NCBI GenBank assembly: GCA_965205955.1
Contig: OZ242192.1
Location: 1,178,001 to 1,242,000, forward strand
Length of the DNA: 64,000 nt
Source: G965202915 sp965205955
Lineage (GTDB): Bacteria > Pseudomonadota > Gammaproteobacteria > Eutrophobiales > Eutrophobiaceae
Direction of reading: 5' to 3'
Shown: positions 46,701-58,700 of the stretch, one piece after another
Numbering within the stretch: position 1 is the first letter of the stretch
Layout of the letters: each line of letters starts with the position of its first letter
Position numbers and translations under genes: made by a program
The notes under the pieces: model-generated
Databases searched by the model: none
Told to the model about the DNA's origin: nothing
What the model saw: the letters and a program-made list of their open reading frames with translations, nothing else

Positions 46701-49700
46701 CCCAGCGACCGCACTGTCCCCATCACCCATACGATTGGGAGCGCTGACAGTGGCTATAACGGGTTGCCGGTCGCCGCCGTGACCGTAACCGCGACCGACG
46801 ACGACGACCCCGGCGTCAGCGTTTCCGAGACGGCGCTCACGGTGGACGAGAACAGCGACACCGGCGCCTACACGGTCGAACTTGATAGCCAGCCGACCGC
46901 CAATGTCAACCTCACCCTGAGCAGCAGCGCCCTCTCGGTAGCGACAGTATCGCCGCCGACGCTGAGCTTCACCCCGTCCAACTGGAACGTGCCGCAAACC
47001 GTCACCGTCACCGGCATAGATGACGACCTTGACAACCCGGTCGACCGCACGGCGACCATCAGCCATGCGCTGAGCAGTTCCGACGCCAGCTATAATAACG
47101 TACTGGGCTTAGCAAGCGTGACCGTGACCGCAACCGACAACGACACCGCCGGCGTCAGTGTTTCCGAGACGGCACTGAGTGTGCCCGAGGCGGGCGGTAC
47201 CTCCGGCGCCTACACGGTCGTGCTCAACAGCCAGCCGACCGCCGATGTCAGCTTCACGCTGGCAAGTGGTGACACCACGATAGCGATGGTATCGCCGCCG
47301 ACGCTGAGTTTCACCCCGTCCAACTGGAACGTGGCGCAGACCGTCACCGTCACCGGTGTGAACGACGACATTGTCAATCCGGGCGACCGCACTACCGCCA
47401 TCACCCATACGATTGACAGCGCCGACGGCGACTATGACACGCTGAGCGTGGCTTCCGTGGACGTGATCGCGGACGACGACGACGCCGGCGTCCGCGTTAC
47501 GCCGACGACGCTGAGTGTGCCCGAGGCGGACGGCACCGGCACTTACACCCTGGTACTCGAAAGCGAGCCGACGGCCGGGGTCACCATCACGCTTGCGAGC
47601 GGCGACACCAATATAGCGACGGTATCACTGGCGACGCTGAGCTTCACCACGTCCAACTGGAACGTGGCGCAGACCGTCACCGTCACCGGTGTGAACGACG
47701 ACATAGACAATGACCCCGTCCGCACGGCCCCCATCCGCCATACAACCGCGAGTAGCGACGACGACTATGACGCGGCGGACGTGGACGACGTGGTTGTGAG
47801 CGCGACCGACGACGACGTTGCCGGCGTCCAGGTTACGCCGCCGGCGCTGAGTGTGGATGAGAGTACCGGCGCCGGCGCTTACACCCTGGCGCTCGAAAGC
47901 GAGCCGACCGGCACGGTCACCATCACTCCCACGAGCGGCGCCGTCTCGGTAGCGATGGTGAGCGGGGCGCTGAGCTTCACCCCGTCCAACTGGAACGTGG
48001 CGCAGACCGTCACCGTGACCGGTGTGGACGATGCCATTGACAACAACCCCGTCCGTACTGCGACCATCAGCCATACGATTTCAGGCGGCGGCTATAACGC
48101 GGTACCCGTGACCGACGTGACCGTGACCGCGGACGACGATGACACCGCCGGCGTCAGTGTTGATCCAACCATGCTCACGGTGGATGAGAACAGCGGCGCC
48201 GGCACTTACACGGTCGTGCTCGACAGCCAGCCGACCGCCGATGTCAGCTTCACGCTGGCAAGTGGTGACACCACGATAGCGATGGTATCGCCGCCGACGC
48301 TGAGTTTCACCCCGTCCAACTGGAACGTGGCGCAGACCGTCACCGTCACCGGTGTGAACGACGACATTGTCAATCCGGGCGACCGCACTACCGCCATCAC
48401 CCATACGATTGACAGCGCCGACGGCGACTATGACACGCTGAGCGTGGCTTCCGTGGACGTGATCGCGGACGACGACGACGCCGGCGTCCGCGTTACGCCG
48501 ACGACGCTGAGTGTGCCCGAGGCGGACGGCACCGGCACTTACACCCTGGTACTCGAAAGCGAGCCGACGGCCGGGGTCACCATCACGCTTGCGAGCGGCG
48601 ACACCAATATAGCGACGGTATCACTGGCGACGCTGAGCTTCACCACGTCCAACTGGAACGTGGCGCAGACCGTCACCGTCACCGGTGTGAACGACGACAT
48701 AGACAATGACCCCGTCCGCACGGCCCCCATCCGCCATACAACCGCGAGTAGCGACGACGACTATGACGCGGCGGACGTGGACGACGTGGTTGTGAGCGCG
48801 ACCGACGACGACGTTGCCGGCGTCCAGGTTACGCCGCCGGCGCTGAGTGTGGATGAGAGTACCGGCGCCGGCGCTTACACCCTGGCGCTCGAAAGCGAGC
48901 CGACCGGCACGGTCACCATCACTCCCACGAGCGGCGCCGTCTCGGTAGCGATGGTGAGCGGGGCGCTGAGCTTCACCCCGTCCAACTGGAACGTGGCGCA
49001 GACCGTCACCGTGACCGGTGTGGACGATGCCATTGACAACAACCCCGTCCGTACTGCGACCATCAGCCATACGATTTCAGGCGGCGGCTATAACGCGGTA
49101 CCCGTGACCGACGTGACCGTGACCGCGGACGACGATGACACCGCCGGCGTCAGTGTTGATCCAACCATGCTCACGGTGGATGAGAACAGCGGCGCCGGCA
49201 CTTACACGGTCGTGCTCGACAGCCAGCCGACCGCCGATGTCAGCTTCACGCTGGCAAGTGGTGACACCACGATAGCGATGGTATCGCCGCCGACGCTGAG
49301 TTTCACCCCGTCCGCCTGGAACGTGGCGCAGACCGTCACCGTCACCGGTGTGGACGATGCCATTATCAACAACCCCGTCCGCACTACCGCCATCACCCAT
49401 ACGATAGACAGCGCCGACGGCGGCTATGACACGCTGAGCGTGGACTCCGTGGACGTGATCGCGGACGACGACGACGCCGGTGTCAGCGTTTCACGGACGG
49501 CGCTCACGGTGGCCGAGAATAGCGGCACCGGCAGCTACACCCTGGTGCTGGACAGCCAGCCGACGGACGATGCTACCGTCACACTCACAAGCGGCGACAC
49601 CAATATAGCGACGGTATCGCCGGGGACGCTGAGCTTCACCCCGTCCGTTTGGAACGTGGCGCAGACCGTCACCGTCACCGGTGTGAACGACGGCATTGAC

Positions 49701-52700
49701 AATCTGGTTGACCGCACGGTCACCATCAGCCATACGGTTGCGAGTAGCGACGGCAACTATGACGGGGTGGACGTGGACGACGTGGTCGTGACTTCGGACG
49801 ACGACGACGACCCCGGCGTCAGCGTTACGCCGACGACGGTCACGGTGGCCGAGAATCGCGGCACCGATACCTACACCCTGGTGCTGGACGTGGTGCCGAC
49901 GGACAGTGTTACCATCACTCCCACGAGCGGTGCCGTCTCGGTAGCGACGGTGAGCGCGGCGCTGAGTTTCACCACGTCCAACTGGAACGTGGCGCAGACC
50001 GTCACCGTGACCGGTGTGAACGACGCCGTTGACAATGTCGGCAACCGCCGTACTGCCACCATCACCCATGCGCTGAGCAGCAGCGGCGACTCCAGATATA
50101 ACTCGCCAACCGTGACCGTGACCGACGTGAGCGTGAGCGCGACCGACGATGACACCGCCAGTGTCGGCGTTGCGCCGGCGACGGTCACGGTGGCCGAGGA
50201 TAACGGCACTGACACCTACACCGTGGTGCTCGAAAGCGAGCCGACCGGCACGGTCACCATCACCCCGGCGAGCAGCGCCGACCCGGTGGCCACGGTGAGC
50301 GGGGCGCTGAGCTTCACCCCGTCCAACTGGAACGTGGCGCAGACGGTCACGGTGACCGGCGTGAACGACAACCGGGTCAATGCCAGCCCCCGCACCGCCA
50401 CCATCAGCCATACGATTTCGGGCGGCGGCTATAACTCGGTGCCGGTGGCCGACGTGGTTGTGAGCGCGACCGACGACGACGTTGCCGGCGTCAGTGTTTC
50501 CGAGACGGCGCTCACGGTGGATGAGGGTGGCGGCACCGGCACTTACACCCTGGCGCTCGAAAGCGAGCCGATCGGCACGGTCACCATCACCCCGGCGAGC
50601 AGCGCCGTGCCGGTGGCCACGGTGAGCGGGGCGCTGAGCTTCACCCCGGCCAACTGGAACGTGGCGCAGACGGTCACGGTGACCGGCGTGAACGACAACC
50701 GGGTCAATGCCAGCCCCCGCACCGCCACCATCAGCCATACGATTTCGGGCGGCGACTATAACTCGGTGCCGGTGGCCGACGTGGGCGTGAGCGTGACCGA
50801 CAACGACGTTGCCCGCGTCAGCATTATGCCGACGGCGCTCACGGTGGATGAGGATGGCGGCACCGGCGCCTACACGGTCGTGCTCGACAGCCAGCCGACG
50901 GACGATGTCAGCCTTACGCTGGCAAGTGGCGACACCATGATAGCGATGGTATCGCCGCCGACGCTGAGTTTCATCCCGGCCGCCTGGAACGTAGCGCAGA
51001 CCGTCACCGTCACCGGTGTGAACGACGACATTATCAATCCGGGCGACCGCACTACCGCCATCACCCATACGATAGACAGCGCCGACGGCGACTATGGCAC
51101 GTTGAGCGTGGACTCCGTGGACGTGACCGCGGACGACGACGACGCCGGTGTCCGCGTTACGCCGACGACGCTGAGTGTGCCCGAGAATGGCGGTACCGGC
51201 ACTTACACCCTGGTACTCGAAAGCGAGCCGACGGACGGGGTCACCATCACGCTTGCGAGCGGCGACACCAATATAGCGACGGTATCACTGGCGACGCTGA
51301 GCTTCACCACGTCCAACTGGAACACGGCGCAGACCGTCACCGTCACCGGTATAAACGACGACATAGACAATGACCCCGTCCGCACCGCACCCATCAGCCA
51401 TACGTCTGCGAGTAGCGACGACGACTATGACACGGCGGACGTGGACGACGTGGTTGTGACCGCGACCGACGACGACGTTGCCGGCGTCAGCGTTACGCCG
51501 ACCATGGTCACGGTGGCCGAGGGTAACGGTACCGGCAGCTACACCGTGGCGCTCGACAGCCAGCCGGCGGCCAATGTCACCATCACCCCGGCAAGCAGCG
51601 CCGTGCCGGTGGCCACGGTGAGCGGGGCGCTGAGCTTCACCCCGGCCAACTGGAACGTGCCGCAGACGGTCACGGTGACCGGCGTGAACGACGACCTGGA
51701 CAATGCCAGCGACCGCACTGCGACCATCACCCATGCGATTGACAGTACCGACGGCGACTATAGCGTGTTGCCCGTGGACGACGTGAGTGTAACCGCGACC
51801 GACGACGACGTTGCCGGCGTCAGCGTTGTGCCGACCGTGATCACGGTGAACGAGGATAGCGGCACGAACGTCTACACCGTGGTACTCGGCAGCCGGCCGA
51901 CGGCCGCCGTCACCATCACGCCGACGAGCGGCGACACCGATTTAGCGACGGTGAGCGGGGCGCTGAGCTTCGCCCCGGCCGCCTGGAACGTGGCGCAGAC
52001 CGTCACGGTGACCGGTGTGGACGACGGCATTGAAAACGCCGTCCCCCGCATGACCGCCATCACCCATGCGATAGACAGTACCGACGGTGACTATGGCTCG
52101 TTGGACGTGGACGACGTGAGTGTGAGCGGTGTGTCCTTGCCGCAGGCAGGGCTGTTCAGTATCGGTGATGACAACGCCACAGAGGGCTCCACAATAGATA
52201 CCGCCAATTTTGAGCTGCGCCTGTCCTTAGACACATTGGAGTTGGATCCTGGGCAGACCCTGCCGGTACAGTTCCAGATCGATCCGGCAGAGGCAGCCGC
52301 CGATTATCGCCTGTTCCTGGGCGCCACCGAGCTGAGCGCAGACCCGGGCGCCACCAACCGCTACACAGTCCCGGTAGATGCAACGGGTGTACGGGCGGTG
52401 CAGTTGCGCGCCGGGCAGGATGCCGGTAATACCGATGATCAGGTGACAGTGCTGGTGCTGCCTGGCACGGGCTATCTGGTCTCCAGCACAGCGCCATCGC
52501 TCGTTCTGACCTTGAGGGACGATGATAGGCTCGTCGTTCCATTCCAAGCACGCTGGAGCGTAGATGAAAGCCGCTCGACCACAAGCATTCGGGAAGGGGA
52601 GGGGAGAGCGGTATTTTGGCTGCAATTTGACCGGCGAGTAGCTGCTCCGAGAACGGTGAATCTGCAGATTGCTTCTGCAACGGCCACAAGAGGTGCGGAT

Positions 52701-55700
52701 TACAATGTTCCCGATAGCAGAGTGTTCATACCCAGCCAGCCTAATCTTCTAGTCCTAAGAATTCCCGATGGGATACACGAATTTCCACTGTATTTTGACA
52801 TAGTCGATGATAATGTGCGGGAGCGGACCGAGACGGTGGAGTTCAGCCTGTTCGGTGTCAACCCAAGACTAGACAATCTGCGCGTAACCATCATCGATAA
52901 TGAACTGCCCCTGGTCGAGATCAGATCGCCTCGGTCACGGCTGTTCGAGGGGCAGAGTGTGCGCCTGCCGTTGCGGGTCCAGCCAACGGAGCATCCACTC
53001 CTTGAGGTGGGCTATCAGGTTCGTGGCGTGGACGCGGCGGACTTCCGTCTGGCGGTGCCCGCGGACGTCGACACGCAGTTGAATGTGAATGCCGACGGTC
53101 TGAGCGGAACTCTGACCATTCCGCAAAATGCCGGTGCGGGCGCCTTGCGCCTGGAGGCAGTGGATGATGGGATGGCAGGTGCTGATCTGCCACTGGAGTT
53201 TGTGCTCCAGGCCAGCCCCGGGAACGTAACAGTCGGAGACAGCCTGAGCATTACCCTGGTGGATGTGACCTCTGCCCAGGCGCAGGCAGGCATTGTGGAG
53301 CCAAGTGATTCCCTGACCATCGAGGAGGCCGGCGCAGCAGGCGAGGTGGTCGTTGAACTCAGTGTCACGCCCGCTACGCGCCAGGTGCAGTTCACTTTTG
53401 TCTCGGGCACCCCGGCCCCGGAGCTGACCGACTATAGCGTGGTGAGCGTCAGCGCCAGCGATGGCACACTGAGCGGAACCGGGCCAGACTACACCATTGC
53501 ATTTCCGGCCAGTAACTCCGTGCAGCGCCATCGGCTGAGCATCAGCGCCAATGCCGATACCGACAGCGCAACTGAGCAACTGGAGTTTCGTTTGTCGGAT
53601 CCGGCCCCGGACAGCGGCTATAGTCTCGCGGCGCGTCGCTCTGTGGACATTACCCTGCTCGATGCGGATAACAGTCTGCCACAGGTAGGACTCCGAATCA
53701 CCTCGCCATCCCGCTTTAGAGAATCAGCGCCATTACTGAGGATGGTTGATCGAGTAACAGGGTTCTCCACCCCGTTAGCCGACAGCGATGGATTACGTGC
53801 AGTGGTAATTTTGGGTGCGGACATCCAGCCGGGGGGAGATGGTGTAGCGGTTAATTTTCGCATCACGGGAGTGGATACAGGCTTGGGGAACTCTGCCGCG
53901 AGCGAGATCCGTGTTGATACGAATAGGGCGGGCAATGATGGGAACGTCGTGGTCCCGATCACGGAGAACGGCACCTCTGCGCAGAACTTTTTTACTATCA
54001 CTATTCCTTCCACGGCCCAGAGTGGGGCCTTTCAGGAAACTTTTCTTATATGGGCCACGCTGGACGGAATCACTGAAGGAAATGAAACCCTTGTGCTGGA
54101 AATCCTGCCGGGCGATGGCTATATCCCGAACAGTTTTGAAACCCTGGTGAGCAGTCTTTCGCCCAATCCTCTCCAGTATATGCCTGAGCTTTCCTTTGTG
54201 GTCGAAGACGCCTCGCTTTCGAGTGCGGTGCTGAGCGCAGCGAGTGCAACTGTGACCGCTGTCGAAGGAGGCGCCGCCGTGCCGGTGGATCTTTCTCTGT
54301 CGGCGACGCGGTTGCAGGTGCCGGTGCAATTGCGCATCGTCGAGGCGAGCGGGGCCTTGGCCCCGGAAAGCGGGGATTATCAGTTGCGCTCGGCAGCAGG
54401 TACGCAGGGCACATTGGAAAGCACCGCAGACCCCTTGCTGTATCGGGTGGTATTTCCGCCAGCGGGCAGCAGTCAGACCCATCGCTTGCTGGTGAGCGCT
54501 TTGAGCGATAGCGATGCCGATCCCGAGCGCCTGACGTTGCGCCTGGAGAGCCCTGCGGGCTCGCGCTATGATGTGGGTACCGGGCAGTCGGTGCAGATCG
54601 ACGTGGAAGACGGCTCCCCGTTGGTCTCTGTACAGGCGCCGGAACTGACAACGCTGCTGGAGGGGGCCGCGCCAGTGAACTTTGCGCTGCGCCTGGAGCG
54701 GCCGGCTGCGGCCCCGCTGCCGGTGCGCTTTTCGATCAGCGGCCTGCAGCGCGCCGACTTCACGCTCACTGCCGTTAGCGGCGGCACGCTCGCCTTCGAA
54801 AATGCCAACGTCTTGAGCGGTACCCTGACCTTCGCCCAGGACAGTGCCGCGTTGCAATTGCAGTTGCGGGTGCCGGCGGATTTGATTGTGGAGTCGCAGG
54901 AGCGCTTTACCTTCACCCTGCCGGAGGTCACAGATAACAGCTACGGCCTGGCGCCGCCCCCGGCGGTGACCGAATTTGCCGTGGACATCGAGGAGAGCCT
55001 GCTGCCGGCGGTGCGTTTCGACCTTGCTGCCAGCGACCTGGTCGCCACGGAAGGCTCCACCACCGATTTGGCGCAGTTGCAGATCGTGCTGGACCCGCCG
55101 GCCACCGGCAGTATGCCGGTAAATTTGCCGCTGGAGTTTCGCCCGCCGCCGGCGTTCGGCGACTACCAGGTGCTCCAGAACAACACGCCGCTGAATGCCG
55201 ACACAAATGCGGCGCCCGGTGCGGCGCGTTATCTGCTGTCCGGGGTGAACAGCGGGCTTGTCAGTGTGCGCGTACGCGCCGTTGCCGATTTGGACCGGAC
55301 CAGCGAGCGGATTAGTGTGCGGCTGCTGCCCGGCGCCGGCTTCCGCTTTCCCCCCTCCGGCGATTTGGAAGCCGAGCTGAGTATACAGGAGGCGGCGCTG
55401 ATGCAGTTGAGCCTGGACTTTTCTGAGGGCTCGGTGGAAGAAGGCGGCACTGTCATGCTGAGCCTGCGTCTGAGTGCCGATGCGCCCCGCCCCTTGCAGG
55501 TGGGCTACCGCATCAGCGGCGTGCAGGTGGGTGATTTCGAGTTGTTCGGAGACCGGGACGGGGTGCCCGGCACCGCCGAGGACGACTCCGTGCTGCTGCA
55601 GGACGTGCTGGTGCTTGCCGCCGACAGCGCTACCGCCTCCTATGAGTTGCGGATCAGCGATGACCGCCTGCTCGAAGGCACGGAGACGCTGCGCCTGGAG

Positions 55701-58700
55701 CTGCTGCCCTCGGTGGACGGCAGTTACGGGCTGGGGGCGAACTCGGCCGAGTTGCGCATCGATGATAACGACCCGGCGCAGGTAGGCTTTGTCCAGGCCA
55801 GACCGGTGGCCGGGGAAGCGGCCGGCACGGTGGCGCTGCAGGTGCGCTCGCAGCCGGCGCCGCTGACGGACCTGCAGGTGGGCTACCGCTTTAACTCCGA
55901 TCGATCGAACGTGGCGCTCGGCGTCGATTTCATGCTGAGCGGCTTGAATGCCGACAATGCCGGCACGCTGACCCTGACACCGCAGGCGCCGCAGGCGGAC
56001 ATCACGCTGACCCTGGTGGATGACCTGCTGAATGAGGGCCCTTTCGAGGAGGCGCTGTTCCAGTTGCAGCCGCCGCCGCCCGGCGCCAGCTATATCCTGG
56101 GACAGCAGGATACGCTCCTGCGCATCTACGACAACGAAGCCCCGACCTCCACGCCGAGGGTGACCTTTGAGCAGGTCGAAAGCCTGGCCGGCGAGGGCGG
56201 CCCGGCGCGGGTGCAACTGCGGGTCGAGCCGCCGTCAGGGGACGAACTGACGGTCTCGTACGGGGCCATGCCTGCGGGCACGGCGGCATCGGGCGCCGAC
56301 TATGCGGCGCTCTCCGGCAGCCTGACGGTCCCGCCCAACGCAGGCGGGGCCGAGTTGCTCATCGAGTTGATTGATGACGGCCAGGATGAGCCGGAGGAGA
56401 CTCTGGCGCTGATGCTCGCCACCCCGGTGGCAAGTGCCGGCTATCAGTTGGGCGATGCGCGCACCCATCTGCTGCGCATTCAGGATGCGCAGATCCCGGC
56501 GCTGTCTTTCGCCCCGGCCAGCCAAACGCTCACCGAGGGCAGCGCGGCACTTGCCTCCAGCCGAATGGAGCGCACGGCAACGATCTCCCTGGCGGTGGAG
56601 CCGAGCTCGCAGCGGCCTCTGCGGGTGCGTTACCGGGTGTCCACGCGCAGCAGCGCGAGACTGAGCAAGGACTACTCCGGGCTGCCGGAGCCGGGCGGCG
56701 TGAGTGTCTGGGCCGTGCCGGCCAACGCCGCGACCAGCAGCTTCTCTGTGCAGGTGCTGCCCGATTCGGAGCCGGAGCCGGACGAGCAGTTGATCGTCGA
56801 GTTGCTGCCCTCGGACGATGGCGGCTACGTGCTGGGCGAGCAGGCGGTATATACGCTGACCATCCGCAGCAATGGCGATGACGGCAGCCGGCCACGGGCG
56901 CTGTTCGGCGCGCTGGGCGGCACGGTCGTCGAGGGCATGGCCTTCGAGGTCCCGTTGCAGGTGCAGGGCTTTAGCGGCCCGCTGGCGGTGAACGTGGTGG
57001 CGGTGGGCGCGGCGACCACCGCCGAGACCGATGATTACAGCTTTTCCGGCAGCCTGACCCTGTCGTCGCCGGGCGGCGAAGTGCTGCGCGTACAGACCGG
57101 CCAGGATTCAGACAACCAGGATGAGTTGCTGGTGTTGGAGTTTTCCGCCAGTCCCGCCTACGACCGGGCGATCAATACGCTGGAGGAATCGCGCTTTGTG
57201 TTGCACATTGACGATAACGAGCCGGCCAGCGGCCAGGTGGTGCAGTTCGAGGACGGGGACTCGTCCGTTCGGGAACCCTCTCGCACCAGCTCTGGCCCCT
57301 CCCAGCACCAGGTCTTCCTGACCCGCAGCGCCACGGCGGGTGTGCTGGACGTGTCGCTACGCGCGGTCAATCGCGGCGGGGCGCAATCCTCCGGCTCGCC
57401 CGCCGACTACCGGCTGGCCTCGAATACGGTGCGCTTCAACGCCGGCCAAGCGCGCGTCCCGGTGCAACTCACGCTCTTGAGGGACCGGTCAGTGACGTTC
57501 TTAGGCGGCAGAGTTGGTATTAACAATGAGGACCGCCAGGAGGGTGATCAGACTGTAGAGCTGGCGCTGTTGCCGGGTTCGGGCTACCAATTGGGCGCCC
57601 AGCGCAGCCACCGGGTGCGGATTGCGGATCTTACATTCCTTAATCAATCCGGATTTTGCCGGGTGGCGGATGGGCGTGACTGCTCGGGCGTTCCCATTAC
57701 CGAAGGCGACATCTTTTATTTTGACACTGAGCCACTCACCTTCGGAGGGGGGGGGCAGGAAAACGTCACCGCGGTTCCCTTTGAGGCGCCGGTAAGCCTT
57801 TATTTCTGTGTCTATACGTCTTTCAGCGCTGCAGTCAGCACCTTACGGGGGGACAATCCTGAATTTCTGTTGTTGAACGTCGAGCGGCTCCCCGACGTCC
57901 GCTGCGATAATGTCACTGATGGGCAGTTGACGCAGGCCTACAGGGTGATCATTCCAGCCGGCCGAAATTCTGCCCGTGTGGCCATAGAGATCATCGATGA
58001 CGACAAGGTGGAGCGTGGCCCCGGGGAGAACGCGGGGCATCGACTGGTCGCCGGATTTGCCCCGGATCCGCGCTATCCTTATGGTATTACGGCAGGCAGC
58101 TACCCCGCATCGTGGAGGTGTAATGCCGATTCAGGTGATGATGTTGGGAATTCCGCCATGGATGCCCTCTGCCGGATCACCGATAACGACCAGGAGCCGG
58201 CGGCTTTGCCGAGGGTGGGCTTTGCCGAAGTCGGCGCCACGGTGGACGAGGCCGACGGCACTCAGAGTCTGACCGTGAACCTCGATACCCCGTCGCCTGG
58301 CGGCCTGGTGGTGCGCTACCAGTTGGGCGGTTCGCCGTCTCTGGAGTTGGACCGGGATTACCGCATCGACGCGCTTGACCGGGTCACGCGCGTAGGCCGT
58401 CTGGTGGTGCCGCCGGGGGATTCCAGCGCCACGCTGGACTTCTCCCTGCTGGACAACCCGGTGCCGCTGCAGGGCGAGCGCGTCCTGACGCTGGCGCTGC
58501 AGCCGCAGGAGGGCCTCTATGAGGTGGCCGGCAACACCGTCTACACCCTGACCATCCAGGAAGATGATGAAATCGGCGACTTTGTGCAGGTGCGCTTTGC
58601 CGAGGCGCAGTTGGAGGTGAACGAGGGCTCGGGCAGCGCCGATCTGGTGGTGCGGGCCATCCCGCCGCCGGGGATCGCTATCTCCGGCTCCCTGGAGGTG

